Of a stretch of 64,000 nucleotides of DNA, positions 39,331-50,917 are shown piece after piece. The stretch comes from Chaenocephalus aceratus. Its lineage: Eukaryota > Chordata > Actinopteri > Perciformes > Channichthyidae. The DNA lies in NCBI GenBank assembly GCA_023974075.1, contig CM043791.1, forward strand, positions 21,602,546 to 21,666,545, written 5' to 3'. The notes under the pieces were generated by a model. The model was not told the DNA's origin. It ran no database searches and worked only from the letters and a program-made list of their open reading frames with translations. The translations under genes were made by a program, and so were the position numbers. Position 1 is the stretch's first letter; every line of letters begins with the position of its first letter.

Positions 39331-42300
39331 GATATGAGTGGGTTAGAGAACAATAAATCAACAACGTTTGTCTTGAGGATTGAAACCAAAATGAACACTT
39401 AAACTAGGAGATGGAGCCTAAAAACATCCAAACAGGTTTTCTCTTGGTCACCAGCTCTGTGACTCATATCTCAATGTTAAATCAAAGCTTGAGCAGCCAG
39501 TTCACCAATTTAGATGTAAGGCTACCATGTTGGTAGCATATCTTATCTGGTGAGATCACTAAATGGTTTACTGATTCAAATATGTCCTTCCTTCTTTTGC
39601 AACTCAATATGTATAGGTGATCGCAAAACACTTTTAAATTCTGTATTGTTCATTCTGTTGCTAGCCCAAGCTGTCACATTCAGTTCAGTATAGCCTATAC
39701 AAGCATTGCATAGCCTTATCTAAATAGCGAATTTCCATGATAAGATAAGCAAATGATGATTGTGTCTGTGGCTTCAGTGGTCTTTGAAGAAGGAATTAAC
39801 ATACCTATTCACTCAGTGACAACAGTGATTTAATATAGTCACTTCTAAAAGATAAACAGAGATTTGTTTGTGCTTGTACTGAGTAGTGGTATAGCCATGA
39901 AAATACTTTTTTGTCAACCAAGGTTTTTAGAGATTTCCATCACCACAATAATGGAGAAGAATGGAATTGTATCTTTGGTGCTTGAAATATAACATTCAAT
40001 ATCTCTCGGCACACACTGTTAACATATTTCATAGGACTGTTTCTATTCAGTTTCAATTAAAACCGCTGACATCCAGAGAACCAAGACACACAATTCTAGC
40101 CACTTCTAGTTTGTTTGTTGTTTCCACAAAATATAAGAGAGAAATGTTGTTTGTTACAATAACGTTTGTCCAGGAATTGCTGGGCTGAAGCTCCATCACC
40201 AGTCACCTGTGACACAAACATACTACATCCTCATCCATCACCCCCACCTCAACAACCATTACTTCCACCTCACTGCATACTGACTTAATGGCAAAATGTA
40301 CGTGATGTACTTAATATCTGGGCCATGACAAAGATGTCACATTGCTAACCTACACAGTACAGTACATAATTTATGGTTCACCACTTCATCTATCTCAGTT
40401 TTTACACCAATATCCTCTGCTATGGTGAAAATTAGAGAAGAAAAAGCTAGCCAACACCTCTCCCTTCAGGACAGCCTTCTGTTGTAGTCATTAATACTCT
40501 TTAAATCTATTAGCTCGCCTGCTACTTTTTGCTGACTCATTCTCATTGTATCTATCCATGATACTTCCTAGGGGTCCTGGAGGGAGTTTAGCCCTCGTAA
40601 ATTGGAATTTGTGGAATTTAATATCAGAACATGTCTCTGGGCTTTGAGCTTACTGTGTTTGCAGACATGGAGAAACACCATACATTAGAGGGGGACATTT
40701 TGGATCACAGTGCTGAATTTATGACTAGAGAAAGCAATACTTTTGGCGTGTCTATACTCTCCATCTGATGGTAGTGCAAAACACCACATCATATTTCAAA
40801 ACTTTTTTATTTTCAGTATGTGTCCCTATTGCTCACCAGGCAGAGTGTTTAGGCCCCTGTGTAAAGTCTCTGATCACTATCACTAAGGTTTAAGACAAAT
40901 TTCCCCTTCGTTTTAGGTTTCAAAACATTTTTAAAAGTGTATGGCCCTGAAAACACAGAGAGACCCTGCTGCTATTTGTGTGGTATAACCTAGGCCTTAA
41001 GCTACATCTTCAGCTGAAAACACGTCCAAAAATTCCCCCCAAAAATGTTTTCAAACTGAGCTAGTGTTGGAGTAACACAGTCCTCCAACTCCAGAATTTC
41101 AGAGTTGGCAAGCAGGCAGAGTAACATTAGACCCTGGGGGAGGGTTGAGGGGGGTTATGCTGTCGTGCCGGCGCCCTTGGCCTCCCCCGGCGGATCTGGG
41201 GGGTCAGGCGGCTGTCTGTGATCCCACACAGCGGCTCTTCCACATGGGATTTATTTTCTTGCTGGATGGGCAGGCAGGCGGCCCAAGAGGATTCTCATTT
41301 TAGACCAGCGTCTGTAGCTGTCAACGCCAGCCGACAGAGGCGAGCGGACACCCGACCCCGAGTACCCTCCCTCAACACTCCCCTTTGGACTCCCTCCCCT
41401 CCTCCTTCTATTCCCTGTTCACACACAAACACACAGCCCATGTGACAGCACACACACAGAAAATAATGATTTCACAGCCTCTCATTTTGTCTAAATAAAA
41501 CACACACTTATATTATTATGAGGCTGGAAACAACAAATAAAAAAAAATTACATAATTGTTTATTCAGTTTTACGTTTGTCCTTATCTTTGATTATAAAGC
41601 ACTGGGTCTATCTAGCAAAAAATGCACAGCATCTTCCCTTCCTCCCCAGCGCCGTTAATAATTGCAGTAAAAGATAGCGTGCCTCTCTGAGTTTGTGGGA
41701 GTTATTGGCACAGTATTCCTCACCATATTTGTGCGAGGCAGTGATAGGAACATAAATTATTTCTTATCTCTTCCGCAATCCATTTTTCAAAGGGCTCACT
41801 CTATGTTTGAAGGGTAGCAGCACCAGCAGCCAAAGCCCAGATAGTAGGCTACATTAGCCTTCAAGAGATCCGACTCAGTGATTTCAAACAATGCAATAAG
41901 AATAGAACTCATTGATATGGGCAGCGCCATATATGACCATAATTTAATACCAAATTAGGCTGCAGGAATCCAACAAAAGATCAAAACAATGGCTAGCATT
42001 ACCACCGCTAAAAGGCACGTATCGTTATGAGTGAGGTTCTAAGTTGTAAAAACTTGCATTATACATTTTTGAGAGATTCAATAATATTCAGTGGTGGACA
42101 AAAAGTTCCTAACTGTTTAAAATAGTTGTTAACGTGTCTCTGCGATATGTTTTTTATTGTTTAAAATAACTAAACAAAAACTGAAAAAAATTGCAGTTTT
42201 AGCAAGTTAAATAGTCCCTTATAATTGTTAAATTAGCCCTGCTCTGTCCAATGAACTGCTAAATGATCACTTACTAAAGAATGCAGTAGTAGCCACCAAT

Positions 42301-43677
42301 CTACACTGGGAAAAAAAACTGTTGAAAAGCACACTAGTGGCTTTGAAAAGGGGGAGAAGATTGAGCCCTCTGAATTGTGTTGTGCTTGAAGCACAAGCAT
42401 AGTCCCTATAAATCACATGAGCCACTTTTCCATAACGAGGCCCCTTTGGTGCTCAACAAAGGTCAAGAGTGTTTCTCTCTGCTGGAAACATGCATAAAGA
42501 AACACAAGAAAAGTTTTGAGGGAAATTGAAAAGTTGCATAATGACTTAGCCTGGCCAGCTTTCAAAACACTGTTCGGGATCTGGACATTCACCCGGCATT
42601 ATATTTCTGAAAAGTCTTCACAAGTGGTGTCACTCAGGAATTGAGATATATTTTACAGCTCGGGATGATCTGCAGAGATGAAAATGACAAATGATGAATA
42701 TCATCCCTCCTCTGCAAAGCATTAATGTCTGCTTGCAAAGAGTAAACCCTAGGTCTCCCAGATATTGATTTTCTTTCCCTGTGTGATGTGAAACCAGCAA
42801 TCAGCACTGCGGTTTGAAATAGCCCTGAAACTAGAGCCGAGACGTCGATGAGTCGCCAACACATTTCAATTAGCGAGCCGCCCTGGCCGATCTCTCCCCC
42901 GGGGCACAAAGCACAGAGGGTCGGCACGCCCAGCCACGCATATGGTCCTGTGCTGGCTCAAATGAATCTGATAAGACACTGAGGGAGAAGTTATACACAC
43001 CACAGCCAAGTATTTTTCTATTTCTACATCATTTTCATTGGGAACAAAATACAAATGTATGCATCTTAGTTAAACCAAACCCAATCTCTAAAGAGTGGTT
43101 TGATTGACACTGGTTGAGACAATATGAACATGTACTCACAAAACAACACGGCATGCTATGAGGCCGTTCAAAGTGTGGGTGTGTGCAAAGCAGTGCTCTC
43201 CATTGAACACAGGAGAAACTAACGTGACAGTCAATGGCAACAAGTCAACCCCCCCCCTCCTAAAGGCAATGGTAAGGAAAAATGCATGTAAAATAATGTA
43301 TTAATCCCAAAAAGCCCATGAAATCAAAACATAAATCCCACATGAATAATTATATAATCATCAAAAATGATTATCACTCTGAGAGGGATGGAGTTGTTTG
43401 TTGTGTGTTGAGGTTTGTGTGTGTACAGTAGCTGTCCCCCTCCACCCCCTCGAAGCTGTGAAGATTTGCTGATGCTTCGAAGCCCAAAAATTGGAATTCT
43501 AAACAATTTTACTCATAAAAACCGTTTAAAAAAAATGTCAAATGGTTCCAGGTCTTAAAAGTAACAAGATAACTGGATAAAAAATGCTTGGTGTGTTTGT
43601 CTTTCTCTCTCTCACTCAAAGCTGTGTTGTTTCTCTCTCTGACAGCTCTCATCAACAACAGCAGACTGGTGTTGGAG

Positions 43678-43678
<1 letters not shown>

Positions 43679-43746
<68 letters not shown>
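43679..43746. repeat. (TG)n microsatellite
   Basis: Pure TG run facing a CA run about 200 bp to the right. Confidence 0.93.
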
Positions 43747-43747
<1 letters not shown>

Positions 43748-43950
43748 ATGCGTGCTTGGGTGTGTGTGTTCGTACTGTACAATCTCCACTGAGGGGCCAG
43801 GGGGTTATGGTGGAGCCACGGGGCCACAGAGACAACTCGCTGCCCCCCTCTCTCAGCCCACCGAACCCCTCTGGCCTTCTGCTCCTCGCCTGGCTGGCAG
43901 CCCTGCATCAGGCAGACACACCACAAGCTCTGCTCTCTCACCCTCCCACC

Positions 43951-43951
<1 letters not shown>

Positions 43952-44004
<53 letters not shown>
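43952..44004. repeat. (CA)n microsatellite
   Basis: Pure CA run, inverted with respect to 43679-43746. Confidence 0.93.
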
Positions 44005-44008
<4 letters not shown>

Positions 44009-45344
44009 CGCTCCAACACCCCCCCAACCCCCGCTCTGGGACGATCGATACAGCTCTTCGCCTTTCATCTGACCAGAGCTTTGGAGGAGCCGCACTTCCT
44101 GAAGAAAACCCAATACAGCACTCTCTCTCAGGGTAGCTTATTCTCCGTGTGTGTAAAGTGTGTGTGCACTGAAGCTCGTCTACATGTTCTCGTGTAGACA
44201 AGAAGGAAAGATTTGGTGTCAGCACATGATATATCAATTTAAAACAAATGGGGTTTGCTTAATTGGATGGGTATTTTTTTGAAAGACATGAACAGTTGAT
44301 ACACTATTTACACATGTTTGTTGTGATGCTAAACTAGGTTGAGTAGTATTGCTTGATTAGTGCAATATAACTACACTCATTTTACGTGTCAATTTGATGC
44401 TGCCTTAATGCTATAGAAACAGGAATATCTTAAAGCTCCTGGCTGTGGGTAAAATAAATTCTACCTGGGCCGACGCTCATGTCTGTGAGAGGGAAGTTCA
44501 GTCTTAGTGGAAGATTATCATAAATACTTCAGGCAACATTAATTTCTCTCTCTCAATTTCTCCTCTGCTCATCCGACAGCTTCCTGTGTTGTTCGAGGAT
44601 AGGTCTTAACTCTCTCTCTTTTCTCTCCTTATCCTACAGATTTCATGTGTTGTTTGTAGAAAGGGAATCCTAACTTCCTGTGTGGGAGAGGGAGAGACTG
44701 AACCTCCTCACTCAGCACCCAGGTGTTAAACAAGAGGGACTGTTGAGGTCACATTCAGGTCAGGACACCACCACCCGGGACGAAATGTGCCACATGTGGA
44801 AAACTGTTTAAAAAAAGATGATACCATTTGACTAAATGACCAATAATAAACGCTGTTTATGACAGAGCTCTTTGTGGGTCAAACATTTTTCCAACCTGAA
44901 TGGGAACCCTGACCAACACCCAAAGTCAAGATGAATTCTGATAAATACCCTCTTTTTAACTTATGAACTACAAGAAATAATGTAAATGCTGTTGACAAAT
45001 TGAAGTAAAAATAATAAACAAAACAAAAACGATAGTGGAAGCGCTCAGGCCATGGGCTTAAACTAGAATGAAGTGATAAACGCAAATATTGCTTTTGAGT
45101 TTTTAGGACGCCTTGGAAAAGCTAAACCTCCAAGGAATAAAAAACATAATACAAAAAGTCCCTATTGACCATGTTTGCAGCTCAAGATGCTGAAGCCGCC
45201 ATTTTATTATCCTCGCATTAGCATTATTAGCATTAGCATTAGCCCAGCGCAGAAACGCAGAGAGACTAACTTATGGCAACACAAAATAAAACATGGGAGC
45301 GGTGGAGATGAGGAGGTGTCGGCGTTCTGGCGATTTACTCGGAA

Positions 45345-45391
45345 GGCTTCAGTAGAAGCTGCTGGGAGTCCCAGCAGCTTCTACTGAAGCC
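45345..45391. repeat. Perfect 23-bp inverted repeat, 1-nt loop
   Basis: The arms 45345-45367 and 45369-45391 are exact reverse complements separated by one base. The left arm begins GGCTTCAGTAGAAGC. Such a structure folds into an uninterrupted hairpin. It abuts the possible MITE on its right. Confidence 0.9.
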
Positions 45392-45650
45392 AGTCCCCAA
45401 CTCCGGGGACTTCCGGCCGGGGACTTTGGGCGGCAGTATACGCCGTGAAGTGGTTTGCGGCCTGCCAGTAAACCCAAAGCAGAAGAAGAAGAAGTGACGT
45501 CAGCGGCTTCATTTGCCTAATCCACCCCCAGGGACTTTTTCTGGTGTGAACGCGATCTGTACTTAGTTCATGCGAACTAAAGAGTTCGCATGAACTAAGT
45601 TCGCATGAACCTTTGTGGGAAAAGTACCGCAGTGTGAACGCGGCTATGGT
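45392..45650. mobile_element. Possible MITE with internal hairpin
   Basis: The block contains CCGGGGACTT-type words, GGTGTGAACGCG near 45543 and GTGTGAACGCGG near 45632, and a 17-bp inverted repeat (45562-45578 with 45583-45599, loop AAAG). The repeated GTGTGAACGCG word and palindromic GTTCGCATGAAC core resemble Harbinger-type MITEs of fish as I remember them. Ends and target duplication are not resolved, so the class is a guess. Confidence 0.4.
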
Positions 45651-46699
45651 TGGCCACCAGGACAAACTGGCAGCAATGCAAGTAGCAGCGGTGCATGCGT
45701 TCATGCAACACATTCATGTTTTGATCTGATAATAATTAAACACAAAAGGTCTTGTCGCAACGATAGTGAAGGCTTTTTCAGTTCTTCTAGGACCACCTAT
45801 AAAAAAAGTTGTACATCCTATTGTAATGTATCAAATTACAAAAATATCTGTCAGGAAAACAAATTCACTAGCTTTCCCAAGTATGGGTGTTAGAAAGAAT
45901 CAGACTTTTTTGTACATTTACGATTAGACGCACATGCTTTCACACCTACACCCATGAAAAAAAGCTCTATTCAGGATGTTGTACAGATGTTTAGTCTGCC
46001 CTGAGCAGAGCACTGCCTGGTGTTATTGGCCCTCTGAATCCACTGGCCTTCCACAGACACCTTGGTCACTGCGTCTCCCCCAGCCCGGCCCACACAAACG
46101 CACGCCAAGCCTTTGAGGTGAAACGTCAAAGGGTGGTAGGAAGCAAGTGAGCTGTTGCCAGATCCACAATACAAGGCCGCTGACAGGGCCGTATAAACAA
46201 GACTGAGTGTGGCCACCAGGGATTGGTACATTGTCCCAGTGGAAATGTCTGGCCCTGCATGACTCAGCCTGAGACACAGCAAAGACACTGCTGTGTCCCA
46301 AACTGTTTCCAGACTATCCAAAATAGGCCTGTTAATCCCTGGCTGATGGTAACCAAATGTCAAGGGAAGGATGATAGTGTTTGTTGGTTGTAAGGTAGTT
46401 TCCTGGTCAAGACAGAAAACTTCCAAACCTTCGTTCTGGGATGCAGCACATGACCAAAGGCCATACATATGTAACAGGCCTGTTCATCCTGTAGTTATTT
46501 ACCATGAGCATAAATCAGTGGAAAGCATGACATGATGTATGTCTCTTTTAGTGGTGCATGTGTGTTAGCAATGACATTTTAACAATCATCATTCTCTGAT
46601 AAAATTCAAGAAAATCTAATTAGACCGTACTGAGGTCATTTTTGAAGTTTCTCCCAAGGACCATCGTCTCATTGCACATGATACATGAGCACCAATCAG

Positions 46700-47120
46700 G
46701 CGCCCAGCACTGAGTTAAGTGCAGCCATGCTCCCTGGTCTGAGTCGGGTGCGAGTTAAGGACACCCACTTTTCCCTGCAGTCAGAGGGAAGGAGGACAGG
46801 CGTTGGGAAGGGAATAAGAAGGGAGGAGATTCAGGAATGCACGGCAGGGCAGCTGCCTTGGCAGGTAGATGAAGTGAGGATCACACGAGCCGGCGTGGGG
46901 GTGATTAATGCGCAGGGGAACACACAGGAAGGAAAACAGGACAATAAATCAGCTGCTGGGCCTCCATGCTAATTGTAATTGAAATGAATTTGTCTGGTCC
47001 ATAGAGCAGGGGATTGCAATTGCTATTGACCAATAGGGCCCAAGTGATCCAAGGGAAATGGAAGGAGAGGGTAGCGTGTCCGCGCCAAGATCAATGCAGT
47101 ACCCAGCGCTGGTATTTGTG
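46700..47120. promoter_or_regulatory. Possible conserved non-coding block
   Basis: Balanced sequence with homeodomain-like core words (GCTAATTGTAATTGAAATG) and CCAAT (TTGACCAATAGGGCCC), about 12.5 kb upstream of samd11. Conservation must be measured to support it. Confidence 0.22.
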
Positions 47121-48540
47121 CCCCGTAAATAAAGGGTGGTTTGGGGGTTCAACATGTAACAGCTGAGTTATTGTGTGGGCTCCTGCTGTAACTCTGGTCA
47201 ATGTGATGATAGAGCTGTTACTCAGGGTATATAGGATTCTCTGACTTTTGGCCACAATTTACAAGTGAGCTGGAATTGTTTGAAAAATCATGTGAGAAAC
47301 ATAGAGGCAAGGCTACAGAGGGGAATCACTCCTGAGATTGCTTCAGCCTGAACCATTTGTTGTTTTCCACTGCCTTGAAACAAAAACTGTGCAACATTGC
47401 CCTGTGAGTGTAACAAAGCTCCGGGTTGCTATACAGCCTACTTTTAGGCTGATGTGTTCTAAAACCGCAGTGCTGCCAAGCCTCATGCATAAAGTTCAAC
47501 AAACTTTTTTTAAACCCCAAACCATCTCCAAAAGCAAAGCCGTTAGATTCCCATTTATTAATCCAACCACTCACTAACTAACACAATTACACATTAAGAG
47601 AAACCTACTCCCACTGACTTCAGGCATGACATCTAAGCACATTATGGGGCATTTGTTTGTAAAATTGTTCAATCTTACAGATAAAATGTAGTTGAGGTAA
47701 CACAATATTTCCTAAATAAATTACTTACAGTTTTAAATAAACTCTAAATAAAAAACCACACTCAAATCTAAAAGCAAAAGTTCCCTTGGATAAGAGGGAT
47801 CCATGTTGAGCACCCAACGGAGCGTTTGCTGCTCTTTCCTCTCTGGGATTTGTTCTCCATCTTGTGATCCAATACCGTTCCCCCATGAGACTGCAGATAG
47901 CATCCCAATCTCGCTGCAGAAAAATAACATCCTCTTCCATCCATACACATAGGAATACTGAGTTTCATAACATACCCTCATCAGGACACACTTAAATGAC
48001 ACCGTAACTTCGTAGTCTACTCATTCACACTATGTCCAGTATTGAGTATGCAAACACTCAGTAAAAGACGGGGAGTAGGAACTGAAGTCAGTTCTTTTGC
48101 TACACAAATGGTGATTCTCCAATACATGTTTGAAATTGCCTTGGAAGATTTCACATGCTCTGCGACAAACTACACAACAAGCACTCACCCCCGCAATTTA
48201 TAGTTCTTTGAACCCTGTGGGTGCAACAAACAATAGGAACAAAGCATTGTTTTTCAATTGTCTGTGACAGTGTGGGCTGCTCAGCGCAGAGGCCTTCGCC
48301 CTAACTACTGGGGCTGTGTTTGCTAAACGAGCCAGAGCAACACCGCGGAGCCCACAAGGCTCCACACTCTCTGATACGACCAGGGGCTTTTCTCTGCCTC
48401 CACCACCATTCCTCCTTCCCCCCATCCTTCCCCTCCGTCAGGAATCTATATTTCATAAGCGAGCTGTGGAGCTCCAGTGCCCAATTATCAGCAGATAAGG
48501 CGCAGGAAGCCCTGGAGCGCCGGCACGGCTATTTAGACGA

Positions 48541-48572
48541 GGGGGGGGGGGGGGAAGGAGCTGGAGAACGAA

Positions 48573-48609
<37 letters not shown>
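48541..48609. repeat. Poly(G) and (GGCA)n run
   Basis: Fourteen G bases followed, after a short gap, by about nine GGCA units. Confidence 0.88.
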
Positions 48610-48612
<3 letters not shown>

Positions 48613-49562
48613 ACCCAACCCCCCAGGGGCACTTCGTCCTCACCACGCTATTTTTTTCTTCCTTCTCGTTTTTTTTCTTTTCTCTCCCTTGCTGACAGCC
48701 TCCCTCCCCCCTTACCTTAGCGGCAGGGTTCAATTAGTGCTGGCGGCGGCTAGCACCCGCAGCCCCACTCAGCCCGGGAGCTGGAGCCTCTATCAGCACA
48801 CCAACAACACGCAAGGCTGAGTCCAACTAGCAAACTAACGTCAAGGCAAGTTCTAGGTTTGCCTTACACATACAGGCCCGTGCACATATGCACACACACA
48901 CATTCTGAGAGGCTTTTAGTATCTCCACCATGAGTACAAAGGGTCATCCATATAAAAAATTCAGTAAAACCTGAGGTTAACTTTTCTTTTCCTATTTTTC
49001 TTAAAACCACATGCAGTATAAGATGAAAACAACAATATATTGGGAGATACATTACCTATATTAATAATTGTAGTTTATAGTCAGACACATTTGTAGTACT
49101 TTGCACTATTCTATAAACAAACTGTGAAATCATGGCAACGACACCAAGCATTTACTGTTATTTCACCATTTCTCAGATATGTTGTTGCTGCCTCTTCAGA
49201 CTGGCACATTTAAGTCAGGACTTTTCACACTCTTCAGTGGCCCCAGACCTCTATTAGCAAGGGGGTAAAACTCGATGTTCCTCTCACATTTTCAGACCCC
49301 AACAAAAAAAACACTCCAAGCACCAATGCTGAGCAAGGTCGGCCAGGGGTCAGGCACAGCTCACAGATCCGAGACGGATATCGATTCACTAGAACAGGCT
49401 GTGAGCGTGCACACACACACAAGCGAGCAAACGCACACACACATGCACATGCACACACACTTTCTTTCCCCTCCTCTTTCCCTCTCTCTTTCTCTACAGT
49501 CACAGGGCAGGCATCAGCCAATAGATCAGCCAGGGGCAGGAAATGGCCCAGGTCAAAGGGGA

Positions 49563-49700
<138 letters not shown>

Positions 49701-50534
49701 ATGTGTGTGATGATAAGACTAACAGCCTGCTGAAAGCCGCTCTCACCCACAGCTATCCAGGACCTCCAGGCTGCGCTGATTCACCTCGTAGCAGCAAAGA
49801 AAAAGAAAATAGCTCTGACCGAACATTGATTGAGTATTCATCCTACTGCCACTGATAGACATGCATCTACATGCATAATGAAAGCACACGTTTAAAACAC
49901 TCTAGCCTATGTTTTGTTTTTATCGTCCTGTTACAGCGTGCCACCCAAGTCGTCATTGTTTGTCAATCTTCCTGTCAGTTGGGAGTTCATATTATACAAC
50001 ACATCACCGCAGGAGGTTGTGTGTTGCTGTCGCCTAGTAGCCTGTGTGAGGGGATTCACCAATAGCAGTGAGCCTGGGGTTAGAGCGAGGCTCCAGCAGC
50101 CCTGGGTAGACTGGAGGCTCAGCTGCACATACAGAGTCAGTGTTGCATGGGTCGCCATGTGTGTGCATGTGCCATGTAGATTGCTGTGCATGAGTGAATA
50201 AGTTAAGTGTATGCCTGAGTGTGTGCACACGTGTGCATAAATGTGCATGTGTGTGTGTCTGTGCTGTAAGTGTGAGGGAAAGTCAGGGGGCAGTGAAGCG
50301 GAGGAGGGCAGGCAATGCTCCCAGGCATAGAAAGCAGGCCAACTCCATCTCCCACTATAGATCGCTTCAAAGAGATGGGGCAGTAAAACTGAGGATGGTA
50401 GAGTACGCCCGACTATATCAGTGAAGTTGTGTGAGCTGAGCCATTTTGTTGTACTAGAATAAAAAATTGCAACACACATCGACCCTTCAATATCATTGCA
50501 TACTTCTATTTTTTGAATGGTGCACATCATAGTT

Positions 50535-50917
50535 CAGTGTTTCCCCTACCATTGTCTTGGAGGGGAGCTGCGCCCGCCACGAGCCCCAACGGAGCCCGCC
50601 CCGCCAACGGAGCCCCGCGCCCCGCCAATGGAGCCCCGCGCCCCCCTGAAATTCAAGGTGTTTAAAAAAAAAAACAATCTTTTTTTTAATCTTTTTTTTA
50701 TATATACAGCACCAAACTGCAACTAATCTATATCTGCTGTCACTTTTCACATTGTACATGTGCTCTTTTATTAAATAAACAAAACGCTTTAATTTTAAGT
50801 TGTGAGTTCAGTGTTTTTGACCCTAAGAAACACTGATGCATTAATCAATAACAATAATTCACAGCTCCTCTCTCTTCTCCAGAGGATTTTAAAAAGAGCA
50901 GTAAAGGGGAAACACTG
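50535..50917. mobile_element. hAT-like MITE, 383 bp
   Basis: The element begins CAGTGTTTCCCC and ends GGGGAAACACTG, a perfect 12-bp terminal inverted repeat with hAT-type ends. The flanks TCATAGTT and TAGTTGTT match only partly, so the target duplication has decayed or been shifted. The interior has three diverged copies of a GC-rich word (CCGCCAACGGAGCCCCGCGC-like) near 50580-50645, then A/T runs. A nested CAGTGTTT...AAACACTG pair at 50812-50834 may mark a second end. No transposase. Confidence 0.65.

Larger units (their letters stand above)
39331..45344. other. Intergenic DNA, no gene recognised
   Basis: Mostly AT-rich DNA without exons I can support. A GC-rich patch at 41100-41400 and a mixed block at 41636-41720 may be conserved non-coding DNA. 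A facing pair of (TG)n and (CA)n tracts lies at 43679-43746 and 43952-44004. Near 44520-44690 there is a diverged tandem duplication of about 75 bp (two copies of a CTCTC..TTCCTGTGTTGTT-like unit). Confidence 0.5.

Noticed and set aside
45971..46468. A 165-residue open frame on the minus strand
   Set aside because: No recognisable motif and no supporting splice sites or neighbours; length is within the chance range.
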